12,772 bases of DNA from Alphaproteobacteria bacterium (GCA_021151585.1 JAGKWX010000034.1:1-12772); one strand, 5' to 3'; positions 1 through 6,572 are shown, counted from the stretch's first letter. A program made the numbers and translations. The notes: generated by a model not told the origin, from the sequence alone.

Positions 1-141
1 GTGATTCATGAACAAAATAATCCGCAATACGATCGTAAGGAATAAGTTGATACTGCGATAAATAAACACTATGCGCTTTTATCGATTGACCATACTGAAG
101 CGGCCTTAGCGTAGTGACTTGAAAACCAATAAGAAAAATCA
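1..141 (-). pseudogene. IS66-family transposase (TnpC) fragment, 5'-truncated, runs off left edge
   Basis: The minus strand is open from about 141 to the window edge. It encodes the residues PLQYGQSIKAHSVYLSQYQL followed by IPYDRIADYF. This matches the conserved block after the zinc-binding region of IS66 transposases (pattern P-x-QYG-x-x-[IL]-x-A-x-x-VYL...[LI]PY-x-R). The full protein is about 500 residues and this block lies in its middle. The N-terminal part would have to lie where the ankyrin gene now starts and is not there, so the gene is 5'-truncated. The catalytic part may continue beyond the window. The exact junction is not visible; a GTG at 141 is only a convenient limit. Recognition is from memory of the family pattern. 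Confidence 0.7.
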
Positions 142-147
142 CATAAT
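119..147 (+). promoter_or_regulatory. candidate sigma70 promoter of the ankyrin gene
   Basis: TTGAAA at 119-124 and CATAAT at 142-147 are separated by 17 bases. Transcription would start near 154, leaving a leader of about 20 bases before the ATG at 175. The -35 box lies inside the IS66 relic, so the promoter seems to have formed at the relic boundary. Confidence 0.45.
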
Positions 148-174
148 TGTGTCTATAAATTAGGGGAAGGCTAT

Positions 175-1965
175 ATGTTTAATGTTATCAGTTCAGAATT
201 TCATGAAAAAAAATATTTATCAACTCTTAGTCGCGGTCGAGAAAAGATATTCATTGTCAATAATCAACTAGGTATTGAAAATAAAGAGGGCAAATTACGT
301 GTTCTAAGGCGTGATGAATTGGCTGGTGGAAAAGAAATTATTGATCGGTTATCTGAAAAAAAACATGATCAGTTTATTCAAGACCACTGCTACGCGAATG
401 TATTGCAACGAGGCCAAGATGATTATGCTGTGAGAATTAATGCTCGTATTTTGGGAGGCGGCCTTTGCATGTCATTGCAAATTCATCCGTTTATTCTCGC
501 TGCAAATAGTGGAGATATTACGGCGGTCCAAGATTACATATCTTCTGGTCTTTCGGTGGACAATTACACTGGGCCGGGAAAAATAACCGCTCTAATGGCG
601 GCTTCCAATCAGGGGCATACGGCTGTTGTTGAAGCCTTGATCCATGCTGGTGCAGATGTTAATCGAATTGATTCATGCGGCAAAACCGCTTTGTTTTTTG
701 CTTGCTGGCGTGGTCACAGTGAAATTGTTAATATTTTATTATCATCCAACGCAAGAATCAATTCGAAGATAACGAATCCTACATCTGGATTAACGTTGGG
801 TCAAAACGAGCTTATGGTTGCCGCATCTTATCCTGATCTCGCGATTTCTACAGCAATAGTCAAGCAGTTGTTGTTAAAAAACGCGGACGTTGATTATCGA
901 ATAAGCAATTCAGGCTTTGCTTTATTGCATAATTATGTCTCGATCGGGCATTTAGAGATGACGCAGCTATTAATTTCCTTTAGGGCTAATGTTAATATTG
1001 CTACATTGAGCAATAGACGATTCCAATTAAATTCCAACAAATTTAATGGAGTAGTTTATTTTCCTGCAAAGACAACGCCGCTAATGATAGCCGCGCGCTT
1101 AGGCTTATCAGATATAATAATCGCATTATTATCTGCAGGCCCAGAGCTGAATTTAAAAAATGATGCTGGAGAAACAGCGATCATCATCGCGTCAAAATTT
1201 GGACAGGTTGAAGCCGTAAAACTTTTGTTATCCGCTGGAGCAGACCCTAGTATTAAAGATAAACAGGGTTATAGCGCTAGAGTTCATCCTGTTCCTGAGA
1301 ATCTAACCCAGTATCACAATGAAATCATAGCGCTTTTGAATTCTCCACCACCCCTAATAAATTTTGTCGCAGGAGAAAGACCCTTTGATCCCATAGTCAT
1401 GATTGAAGATAGCCCTATTATTCAGCGAATAGAAGAAAATGCTCAGCGTTTTGAGGGTATACTAAGGAAAATGGCAAAATCGATTGTCAGAAGAATATTC
1501 GATGATAATGGCGATGCAGAAAGACAAGCTTTAGTTGAATCGATGATTTACGATCATTTTCATTCTTCCGAAGAATTAATGTTGTCGGAAATTGATTTAC
1601 CAGATGATCCTGCGCATATTAAGCGTCGTAATTCAGTAGTCGCAGCGATAGTGAATGCACTACAAGAAAAAAAGTATCTGTGGAATCAGTCAAGATTTAA
1701 CCCAGAAGAGTTTGCTGAAGAGCTAAAAGAGATCATTTTAGTGTGGTCTAGTGATTTAAATTCGTTAATAGCTGATAGGTCGCGCTTACAAAATATTGAA
1801 GATAGTTTATCAAAGTTAACAAGTAATTCTGCGGCGATGTACAACAATCATGCGCAGCAGAAGCCAGAAAGTTATCAAAAAGATTTAGCTAAGACAGCAG
1901 GAAAAGAGGCGGCCAAAGTCGTTGGCTCGGAAACGGCCAAAGCAGTTATGGGAATATTATTATAG
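175..1965 (+). CDS. ankyrin-repeat protein, possible secreted effector
   Basis: This 596-residue protein carries about seven ankyrin-type repeats between residues 103 and 360. Examples are TALMAASNQGHTAVVEALI near 138, TALFFACWRGHSEIVNILL near 171, TPLMIAARLGLSDIIIALL near 301 and TAIIIASKFGQVEAVKLLL near 334. Ankyrin repeats bind other proteins. Residues 1-100 match nothing I recognise. Residues 410-550 are predicted mostly helical, and an Ala/Lys-rich helix closes the protein, ending in GILL. I see no signal peptide or membrane segment. The start is set by a strong ribosome binding site, GGGGAAGG, a few bases upstream of the ATG. The gene stands alone between decayed insertion sequences (IS66 on the left; zinc-ribbon and IS3 on the right), which suggests acquisition or local rearrangement. 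In Legionella and Coxiella relatives such proteins are often Dot/Icm substrates. Effector function here is inference, and no catalytic domain is visible. Confidence 0.85.
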   Translation: MFNVISSEFHEKKYLSTLSRGREKIFIVNNQLGIENKEGKLRVLRRDELAGGKEIIDRLSEKKHDQFIQDHCYANVLQRGQDDYAVRINARILGGGLCMSLQIHPFILAANSGDITAVQDYISSGLSVDNYTGPGKITALMAASNQGHTAVVEALIHAGADVNRIDSCGKTALFFACWRGHSEIVNILLSSNARINSKITNPTSGLTLGQNELMVAASYPDLAISTAIVKQLLLKNADVDYRISNSGFALLHNYVSIGHLEMTQLLISFRANVNIATLSNRRFQLNSNKFNGVVYFPAKTTPLMIAARLGLSDIIIALLSAGPELNLKNDAGETAIIIASKFGQVEAVKLLLSAGADPSIKDKQGYSARVHPVPENLTQYHNEIIALLNSPPPLINFVAGERPFDPIVMIEDSPIIQRIEENAQRFEGILRKMAKSIVRRIFDDNGDAERQALVESMIYDHFHSSEELMLSEIDLPDDPAHIKRRNSVVAAIVNALQEKKYLWNQSRFNPEEFAEELKEIILVWSSDLNSLIADRSRLQNIEDSLSKLTSNSAAMYNNHAQQKPESYQKDLAKTAGKEAAKVVGSETAKAVMGILL

Positions 1966-2034
1966 GCTTGCGCGGCTTTGCAACACTAAACTTGAGCAGC
2001 TAAAATACACCTTTTGAAATTTAGAGTCTGATTT

Positions 2035-2145
2035 ATGAACTGCCAACATTGTCAATCACAAAATGCAGGCGAATTATGTTACAAAGCCGATCTTGGTTGC
2101 AGACAATTTTATTGTCGCGCATGTGCGCGGCGTTGCCTCGGTTGA
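2035..2145 (+). pseudogene. zinc-ribbon N-terminus of a transposase, truncated remnant
   Basis: A 36-codon frame begins MNCQHCQSQN and continues KADLGCRQFYCRACARR before a TGA. The spacing of two CxxC pairs around a LGxRxFxC segment resembles the N-terminal zinc ribbon of some IS6- or IS1-like transposases, which continue with a conserved FNERT stretch. That continuation and the whole DDE domain are absent, so only a stump is left. It could be a genuine small zinc-binding protein, but its position between other IS relics favours a remnant. Confidence 0.4.
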
Positions 2146-2198
2146 CAAATTAATTTTACCCAGCATGGACTCATAAAAAATGACATTACTATAGAGTA

Positions 2199-2256
2199 GT
2201 TGCCTCAAATAAAACCACACTAATTTAAATCAATTAGTGTGTAATAGGGAGGCAAC
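2199..2256. repeat. 58-bp two-level inverted repeat (long hairpin)
   Basis: The outer arms GTTGCCTC (2199-2206) and GAGGCAAC (2249-2256) are perfect complements. Inside them, the 10-bp arms CACACTAATT (2216-2225) and AATTAGTGTG (2232-2241) are also perfect, with a 6-base loop. The element sits between two transposase remnants and ends just before the IS3 left end. It could be a small non-autonomous (MITE- or REP-like) element, an IS-end relic or a structured RNA. It has no U-tract of the kind a simple terminator would show. Confidence 0.65.
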
Positions 2257-2265
2257 CATGGGCAG

Positions 2266-2514
2266 TGATCTTGCCCCACTTTATTAGACACGTAAATTTG
2301 ATAAACTACGAGTCACTTAAAGGGGTAACTAATTATGACAAGAAAAGTAAGAACATATACCAAAGAATTTAGACAAGAAGCTGCTCAGCTTGCCCTAAAA
2401 TCATCTTCTGTTCCTAGTACGGCAAAATCACTGGGTATTCCAGAAGCTACATTACATACGTGGATACATACGTTAAAAAAGAAGGGCAAGCACTTAGGTA
2501 ACACTCGCTTATAA
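2266..2514 (+). mobile_element. left part of an IS3-family insertion sequence, 3' part deleted
   Basis: The segment starting near 2266 with TGATCTTGCCCC resembles IS3-family terminal repeats, which begin with TG followed by a C-rich tract. It leads after about 70 bases into orfA. Only this left end and a shortened orfA are present. There is no orfB (DDE integrase) and no right end before hemL begins on the other strand. The terminal repeat call rests on resemblance alone. Confidence 0.55.
2335..2514 (+). pseudogene. IS3-family transposase OrfA, C-terminally truncated
   Basis: The frame encodes 59 residues beginning MTRKVRTYTKEFRQEAAQLA and continuing TAKSLGIPEATLHTWIHTLK. This is the helix-turn-helix of IS3/IS911 OrfA (HTH_Tnp_1), which binds the element's ends. 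OrfA is usually 90-110 residues with a leucine zipper after the HTH. Here the zipper is missing and the last few codons (GNTRL, stop) come from sequence next to hemL. A ribosome binding site AGGGG precedes the ATG. The stop at 2512-2514 overlaps the hemL stop region from the opposite strand. It is not functional as a transposase without orfB. Confidence 0.8.
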
Positions 2515-3798
2515 GGTTGTTGCTGACAGCACACGTTCGATTGCCTGAATCGTCTCATCAATGATGTCATTACTATGCGCCATTGATATAAATCCCGCTT
2601 CGAACGCAGAAGGGGCGAGATATATTCCTTGAGTCAGCAGAGCATGAAAAAATTGATTAAAACGTGCGACATTGCACTTTGCAACATCTGAGTAATGTCT
2701 GACTTGTGTTTGGTCGGTAAAAAATAGGCCAAACATACCGCAAACATGTTGCGTTAGTAATGGAATTGAGCTTTTTTTAGCAACGTAATTTATCCCGTCG
2801 ATTAAGCGTTGTGTTTTTTGCGCTAATATTTGATAAAAATCTTGTTGTTGATTGATTTGTTGTAGTTGCGCAATGCCTGCTGACATTGCTAGTGGATTGC
2901 CAGATAATGTACCTGCTTGATAAACAGGCCCTACAGGTGCCAAATATTGCATGATATCGCGGCGTCCGCCTAATGCGCCTACCGGTAATCCACCGCCAAT
3001 GATTTTCCCAAACGTTGAAATATGTGGTGTGATGCCCAATAATTCTTGTGCTCCACCTTTTGCAACGCGAAAGCCTGTCATGACTTCATCAAAAATCAAT
3101 AAAGCTCCGTATTGTTCACACAAACGGTATAGGTTTTGATGAAAATTTGCATCGGGTAAAATGCAATTCATATTGCCGGCAATCGGCTCAACAATAATCG
3201 CCGCGATATCATCAGGATATTGTTTGAACAGGGTTTCCACTTGTTCAAGTTCATTAAATTCTGCGACCAAAGTATGTGCGGCAAGACTATCGGGAACACC
3301 TGGTGATCCTGGAATACCTAGTGTTAAAACGCCAGAGCCAGCCTTAACTAATAAACTATCCGAATGACCATGATAACAACCATTAAATTTAATGATTTTA
3401 TTTCGCTTAGTAAAGCCTCGGGCCAAGCGTAACGCTGTCATGGTCGCTTCTGTGCCCGAATTAACAAAACGCACTTGTTCAACTGAAGGTACCATGGCGC
3501 AGACCAGTTCAGCGAGCTCTGTTTCTAAATGTGTTGGTGCACCATAGCTTAAACCATTTTCTGCTGCTTCCTGTACCGCTTTTACAACGTAAGGATGTGC
3601 ATGACCTAAGATCATCGGGCCCCATGAACCGATATAATCGATATATTTTTTACCATCAGCATCAATAATATAAGCTCCCGAGGCTTGTTCAATAAAAATA
3701 GGCGTTCCACCCACAGATTTAAATGCACGAACAGGAGAGTTTACACCGCCTGGAATTACGTGTTGAGCGGTTTCAAATAAAGATTGATTTGTTGTCAT
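2509..3798 (-). CDS. hemL: glutamate-1-semialdehyde 2,1-aminomutase
   Basis: HemL converts glutamate-1-semialdehyde to 5-aminolevulinate, the last step of the C5 route that feeds haem synthesis in the cytoplasm. It is a PLP enzyme of the class III aminotransferase fold. The length of 429 residues is usual for the family. The N-terminal VIPGGVNSPVRAF, the PLP phosphate-binding NSGTEA near 113, the FDEVMTGFR segment near 236 and the PLP lysine in STFGKIIGGG (K265) are all present. The start ATG at 3798 agrees with the family N-terminus. The stop abuts a decayed IS3 fragment, so any original terminator is gone or displaced; the protein end itself appears intact. hemL is divergent from the rubredoxin gene and lies near hemJ, another haem gene. 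Confidence 0.97.
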   Translation of the reverse strand: MTTNQSLFETAQHVIPGGVNSPVRAFKSVGGTPIFIEQASGAYIIDADGKKYIDYIGSWGPMILGHAHPYVVKAVQEAAENGLSYGAPTHLETELAELVCAMVPSVEQVRFVNSGTEATMTALRLARGFTKRNKIIKFNGCYHGHSDSLLVKAGSGVLTLGIPGSPGVPDSLAAHTLVAEFNELEQVETLFKQYPDDIAAIIVEPIAGNMNCILPDANFHQNLYRLCEQYGALLIFDEVMTGFRVAKGGAQELLGITPHISTFGKIIGGGLPVGALGGRRDIMQYLAPVGPVYQAGTLSGNPLAMSAGIAQLQQINQQQDFYQILAQKTQRLIDGINYVAKKSSIPLLTQHVCGMFGLFFTDQTQVRHYSDVAKCNVARFNQFFHALLTQGIYLAPSAFEAGFISMAHSNDIIDETIQAIERVLSATTL

Positions 3799-3800
3799 GA

Positions 3801-3829
3801 TTGAAATAGGTTGGATTTCGATTTAGTAT
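3801..3829 (+). promoter_or_regulatory. candidate promoter of the rubredoxin gene
   Basis: TTGAAA at 3801-3806 and TAGTAT at 3824-3829 are separated by 17 bases. The start would fall near 3836, about 29 bases before the rubredoxin ATG. It overlaps the proposed hemL promoter on the other strand. Confidence 0.45.
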
Positions 3830-3836
3830 GTCGCAT

Positions 3837-3865
3837 ATTATAAGGTTTTTAGCGGAAAAAAAGAA
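3837..3865 (-). promoter_or_regulatory. candidate promoter of hemL
   Basis: On the minus strand a perfect -10 TATAAT covers 3842 to 3837. It lies 17 bases from a weak -35 TTCTTT at 3865-3860. Transcription would start near 3830, about 32 bases before the hemL ATG. The weak -35 keeps this call modest. Confidence 0.4.
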
Positions 3866-4041
3866 TGAGTCAAGATTATAAATCGTATATGTGTCTATTA
3901 TGTGGCTTAATTTATAATGAAGCTGAAGGTTGGCCTGAAGACGGTATTGCGCCCGGTACCCGCTGGGAAGATGTTCCTGATACCTGGTTATGCCCGGAAT
4001 GTGGCGCTATGAAAGCAGATTTTCAGATGATGGAAGTTTAG
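3865..4041 (+). CDS. rubredoxin
   Basis: This 58-residue protein is a classic rubredoxin, a cytoplasmic one-electron carrier with a single iron held by four cysteines. The two ligand pairs are visible as YMCLLCGLIYN (C10, C13) and WLCPECGAMKADF (C43, C46). The conserved middle PEDGIAPGTRWEDVPDTW is also present. The length is typical. The start ATG at 3865 gives the usual short N-terminus, with a GGAAAAAAAG stretch upstream as a weak ribosome binding site. The gene is divergent from hemL and convergent with hemJ. Partners are not shown by the sequence; in other bacteria rubredoxins serve oxidases, hydroxylases or peroxide reductases. Confidence 0.95.
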   Translation: MSQDYKSYMCLLCGLIYNEAEGWPEDGIAPGTRWEDVPDTWLCPECGAMKADFQMMEV

Positions 4042-4050
4042 AATGCTATG

Positions 4051-4069
4051 GGCAGGTTTGATGCCTGCC
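4051..4069. terminator. short hairpin between convergent rubredoxin gene and hemJ
   Basis: GGCAGG (4051-4056) and CCTGCC (4064-4069) pair across a 7-base loop. The hairpin lies between the rubredoxin stop and the hemJ stop, so it may serve both strands. Neither side has a good T-run. Confidence 0.45.
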
Positions 4070-4073
4070 TAGT

Positions 4074-4496
4074 TCAATATGGTTTTATAACAGCTAAGAG
4101 TACAATTGCAATTAGAAAAACCGTCGGCACTTCGTTTAAATAGCGATAAAATTTTTCTGAATGAACGTTGTTATTGTTTTTAAAGTCTAGCAATAGTTTA
4201 CCTAAATACACATGATAAATAGCAAGCAGTAGCACTAATATCAATTTGACATGTAACCAATTTAATTGTTCATAATAGTTATAATGTGTAAAAATAATCG
4301 ACCAGCCAAAAATGGCAGTGAGAATAGCGGCAGGAGTTGTGATATACCAAAATAGCCGCCACTCCATAATTTTAAATTGTATTTGCATGTTAAGATCTTG
4401 CGTTTTTGCATGATAAACATAAATTCTAGGCAAATAAAATAGGCCGGCAAACCAGCACACCATAGCAATAATATGTAAGGCTTTGAACCAGAGCAT
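4074..4496 (-). CDS. hemJ: protoporphyrinogen IX oxidase HemJ
   Basis: HemJ is the oxygen-independent membrane protoporphyrinogen oxidase used by many Proteobacteria that lack HemG and HemY, and it carries out the penultimate step of haem synthesis. The N-terminus MLWFKALHIIAMVCWFAGLF, with the following LPRIYVYHA, is the family signature. About four hydrophobic segments follow, with HVKLILVLLLAIYHVYLGKL in the third and the terminal segment ending in VIKPY. The start is set at 4496 because a strong GAGGAG lies 5 bases upstream. That gives 140 residues, the family norm; a frame opening at 4541 would add 15 unlikely residues. It is convergent with the rubredoxin gene. Together with hemL it brings an early and a late haem step into one neighbourhood. 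Confidence 0.93.
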   Translation of the reverse strand: MLWFKALHIIAMVCWFAGLFYLPRIYVYHAKTQDLNMQIQFKIMEWRLFWYITTPAAILTAIFGWSIIFTHYNYYEQLNWLHVKLILVLLLAIYHVYLGKLLLDFKNNNNVHSEKFYRYLNEVPTVFLIAIVLLAVIKPY

Positions 4497-4564
4497 GATC
4501 TCCTCGCTAATGTCATGTGGATCTTTACAATACGTAATCAAGTAACAAATGTAGCCTTATATTT

Positions 4565-4606
4565 CCAAGAGAGGAAAGAGTATTAATAAACGTTCTCATC
4601 TCTTGG
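4565..4606. repeat. inverted repeat between hemJ and tRNA-Arg
   Basis: CCAAGAGA (4565-4572) and TCTCTTGG (4599-4606) are perfect complements with a 26-base loop. On the minus strand it lies downstream of the tRNA gene and upstream of hemJ, so it could weakly terminate tRNA transcription or be chance. The rest of 4542-4674 shows nothing further. Confidence 0.3.
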
Positions 4607-4674
4607 CCGCCGCACGTTATCATTGAAATAAGTAATTAAATGATATCAGCGTTGTTTTCTTTTCTCTTAAAATC

Positions 4675-4751
4675 TGGCGCGCCCAGAGAGATTCGAACTC
4701 CCGACCACCTGGTTCGAAGCCAGGTACTCTATCCAGCTGAGCTATGGGCGC
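4675..4751 (-). tRNA. tRNA-Arg, anticodon UCG
   Basis: The minus strand folds as a complete cloverleaf of 77 bases including an encoded CCA. The acceptor stem GCGCCCA/TGGGCGC is perfect and the discriminator is G. The anticodon stem CCTGG/CCAGG encloses the loop CTTCGAA, giving anticodon TCG, which reads CGA as arginine. The T-loop TTCGAAT is standard. A promoter lies just upstream. No integrase or attachment-site duplication is visible next to it. Confidence 0.95.
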
Positions 4752-4761
4752 ATAGTGTGCC

Positions 4762-4790
4762 AATCTAAACTAGTTTTTCACGTAGTGCAA
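4762..4790 (-). promoter_or_regulatory. promoter of tRNA-Arg
   Basis: On the minus strand, TTGCAC (4790-4785) and TAGATT (4767-4762) are separated by 17 bases. The mature tRNA begins 10 bases after the -10 box, so the 5' leader would be very short. Confidence 0.55.
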
Positions 4791-4803
4791 CCTTAAACTT
4801 ACA

Positions 4804-5106
4804 TTATGTGACAAGATATTCATTTACTGGCACTCCGCCCATCAAATGTTCTTGCAAAATTTTTTCTAATACTTCTGGTGAACATGAGTGATACCATACT
4901 CCTTCTGGATAAACCACTGCAACTGGGCCTTGTTGGCATACGCGTAGGCAATTCGCCTTTGTCCTGAGAACTTGATCGTCAAGATTCAGTTCTTTGATGC
5001 GGTGTTTTAAATATTCCCATGATTCTAATCCGCATTCGCGGCTACAGCATGTTGGTTTGCTTTGATCACAACATAAAAAAATATGATGGCGCATCTTTGT
5101 TGTCAT
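4804..5106 (-). CDS. [2Fe-2S] ferredoxin-like (thioredoxin-fold) protein
   Basis: This 100-residue protein resembles the small thioredoxin-fold [2Fe-2S] ferredoxin family (also called (2Fe-2S) ferredoxin domain proteins). It starts MRHHIFLCC after a short lead. It has a CCSREC group at 20-25 and the characteristic NCLRVCQQGPVAVVYPEGVW near 52-71. The C-terminal region EHLMGGVPVNEYLV is typical of the group. Cysteines at about 12/13, 25, 53 and 57 are candidate cluster ligands. The ATG at 5106 overlaps the gpsA stop by one base (TAATG), which points to translational coupling, and an AAGG lies 8 bases upstream. It is the last gene of the yibN-grxC-secB-gpsA operon. The redox partner is unknown. 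Confidence 0.85.
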   Translation of the reverse strand: MTTKMRHHIFLCCDQSKPTCCSRECGLESWEYLKHRIKELNLDDQVLRTKANCLRVCQQGPVAVVYPEGVWYHSCSPEVLEKILQEHLMGGVPVNEYLVT

Positions 5107-6101
5107 TATTCTGCCTTGAGTGAGCGAGAAAACAAGTTATTTACAGCTTTTTTGGGGTCTAGCCCACGATGCAACAATTCAAAAACTTGTTCAGTAATAG
5201 GCATATCTATAGCATAACGTTTGATAAGCGTTTGAATTAATGCTGATGTACTGATTGATTCGACAACTTGTCCAATTTCTTGCTGTGCTTCTTGGATTGA
5301 TTTTCCTTGTCCAATAGCCATGCCTAAGCGACGATTGCGTGATTGATTGTCTGTGCATGTTAAAACAAGGTCGCCCAATCCTGCCAATCCCATTACTGTT
5401 TTTAATTCACCGCCAGCTTTAAGACATAAGTGTTTCATTTCCCCTAGTCCACGTGTAATCAGTGCAGCGCGTGCATTGGAGCCAAAACCCATGCCATCAG
5501 AAATACCAACCGCAACGGCAAGAATGTTTTTAACAGCCCCTCCGATTTGCGCCCCAATTAAGTCTGAGCTTGTATATACACGAAAAAGATTTTTAGATAC
5601 CGCATGGGCAAGAATGTGCGCACAATCACTATCATTGCTTGCGATAATGACAGTTGTTGGTAAGTATGTGGCGACTTCTTTAGCAAAAGAGGGCCCGGAA
5701 AGTAAAGCGTAGCGAACATTGGGTAATACATCTTGCGCTAACTCACTCATAAAACCACCGTGTTCAGTTAATCCTTTGGTCGCTGACAATAGGAGTTGAT
5801 GTGGTTTAATGTATGACTTTATTGCATATAATATTTCTTCAAATGCGTTGCTTGGGGTCGCTAATACAATGACGTTAGCGTCGTGCATAGCTTTTTCTAA
5901 ATCGCTAGTAATATCTAAAGAGCTTGGGAATGCAATTCCTGGCAAATAGCGTGCATTTTCTCGTGAAGCAAGCATGTCCGCAGTGTGTTGTTTGCTGTGA
6001 GCCCATAAACTGGTGGTATGTCCACTGCGGGACAGATGCATTGCAAGAGCGGTTCCCCATGAGCCAGCGCCAAGAACCGCAAATTTTAGTAAAGTTGACA
6101 T
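5106..6101 (-). CDS. gpsA: glycerol-3-phosphate dehydrogenase [NAD(P)+]
   Basis: GpsA reduces dihydroxyacetone phosphate to sn-glycerol-3-phosphate, the backbone for phospholipids, in the cytoplasm. The N-terminal dinucleotide-binding motif is GAGSWGTALA at residues 11-20. LSGPSFAKEVA near 135 and the signature GGAVKNILAVAVGISDGMG near 185, with its catalytic lysine, are present, as is the substrate-side GLAGLGDL. The start is placed at 6101 (MSTLLKFAVLG), 4 bases after the secB stop. That gives 331 residues, the family norm. A frame opening at 6143 would overlap secB by 38 bases and add an implausible Gln/Thr-rich lead. The upstream Shine-Dalgarno is poor, which fits coupling to secB translation. 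Confidence 0.96.
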   Translation of the reverse strand: MSTLLKFAVLGAGSWGTALAMHLSRSGHTTSLWAHSKQHTADMLASRENARYLPGIAFPSSLDITSDLEKAMHDANVIVLATPSNAFEEILYAIKSYIKPHQLLLSATKGLTEHGGFMSELAQDVLPNVRYALLSGPSFAKEVATYLPTTVIIASNDSDCAHILAHAVSKNLFRVYTSSDLIGAQIGGAVKNILAVAVGISDGMGFGSNARAALITRGLGEMKHLCLKAGGELKTVMGLAGLGDLVLTCTDNQSRNRRLGMAIGQGKSIQEAQQEIGQVVESISTSALIQTLIKRYAIDMPITEQVFELLHRGLDPKKAVNNLFSRSLKAE

Positions 6102-6105
6102 GGTT

Positions 6106-6555
6106 CTAGTGTGTTGTTGGGTTTGTGGCTTGTTGTTGTGCATATAAGGCGTCGAAGTTTACCGGCGCCAAGTATAATTGCGGAAAACCGCCACGATTAA
6201 TAATATTAGAAATAGTTTCGCGCGCATATGGAAATAAAATATTAGCGCACACGGTTGCTAGAATTTGTTTTTTCTGCGTATCTTCAAAGTTTTTTAAGGT
6301 AAATATGCCTGCTTGTTTAGTTTCAGCAATATATACGACGTCTTTACTAGTGTTATCTTTAGCTGTAACAGTAATAGCTAATGTTACTTCGAAGAAGTCG
6401 GTCTCTAAAATCGCCGATTTTGTGTCTAAGCTTACGTCGACTGAAAATTTAGACTCTTGCTTAAAAATCACAGGCGCTTTTGGTGATTCAAAAGAAAGGT
6501 CTTTAGTATAAATACGATTAATTTCGAAGACCGGGTTATTTGTTGTTTCTGTCAT
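6106..6555 (-). CDS. secB: protein-export chaperone SecB
   Basis: SecB is a tetrameric cytoplasmic chaperone that holds preproteins unfolded and hands them to SecA. The 149 residues fit the family. The N-terminal block FEINRIYTKDLSFESPKAP, the acidic LETDFFEVTLAITVTA stretch, and ILFPYARETISNIINRGGFP are strongly conserved. The C-terminal PVNFDALYAQQ is the expected tail. It lies between grxC and gpsA as in other Gammaproteobacteria and starts 17 bases after grxC ends. Confidence 0.97.
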   Translation of the reverse strand: MTETTNNPVFEINRIYTKDLSFESPKAPVIFKQESKFSVDVSLDTKSAILETDFFEVTLAITVTAKDNTSKDVVYIAETKQAGIFTLKNFEDTQKKQILATVCANILFPYARETISNIINRGGFPQLYLAPVNFDALYAQQQATNPTTH

Positions 6556-6572
6556 GTTAGTATTTCCTTGGG

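Noticed and set aside
4262..4516. 84-codon frame overlapping hemJ on the same strand
   Set aside because: Wrong frame of hemJ; the hemJ frame carries the family signature and the ribosome binding site.
4675..4751. tRNA-Arg as an integration site for a genomic island
   Set aside because: No integrase gene and no repeated tRNA 3' end were found in the window.
5347..5712. 121-codon plus-strand frame opposite gpsA
   Set aside because: Antisense shadow of the conserved gpsA core.
6125..6511. 128-codon plus-strand frame opposite secB
   Set aside because: It is the antisense shadow of a well conserved secB and has no family features.
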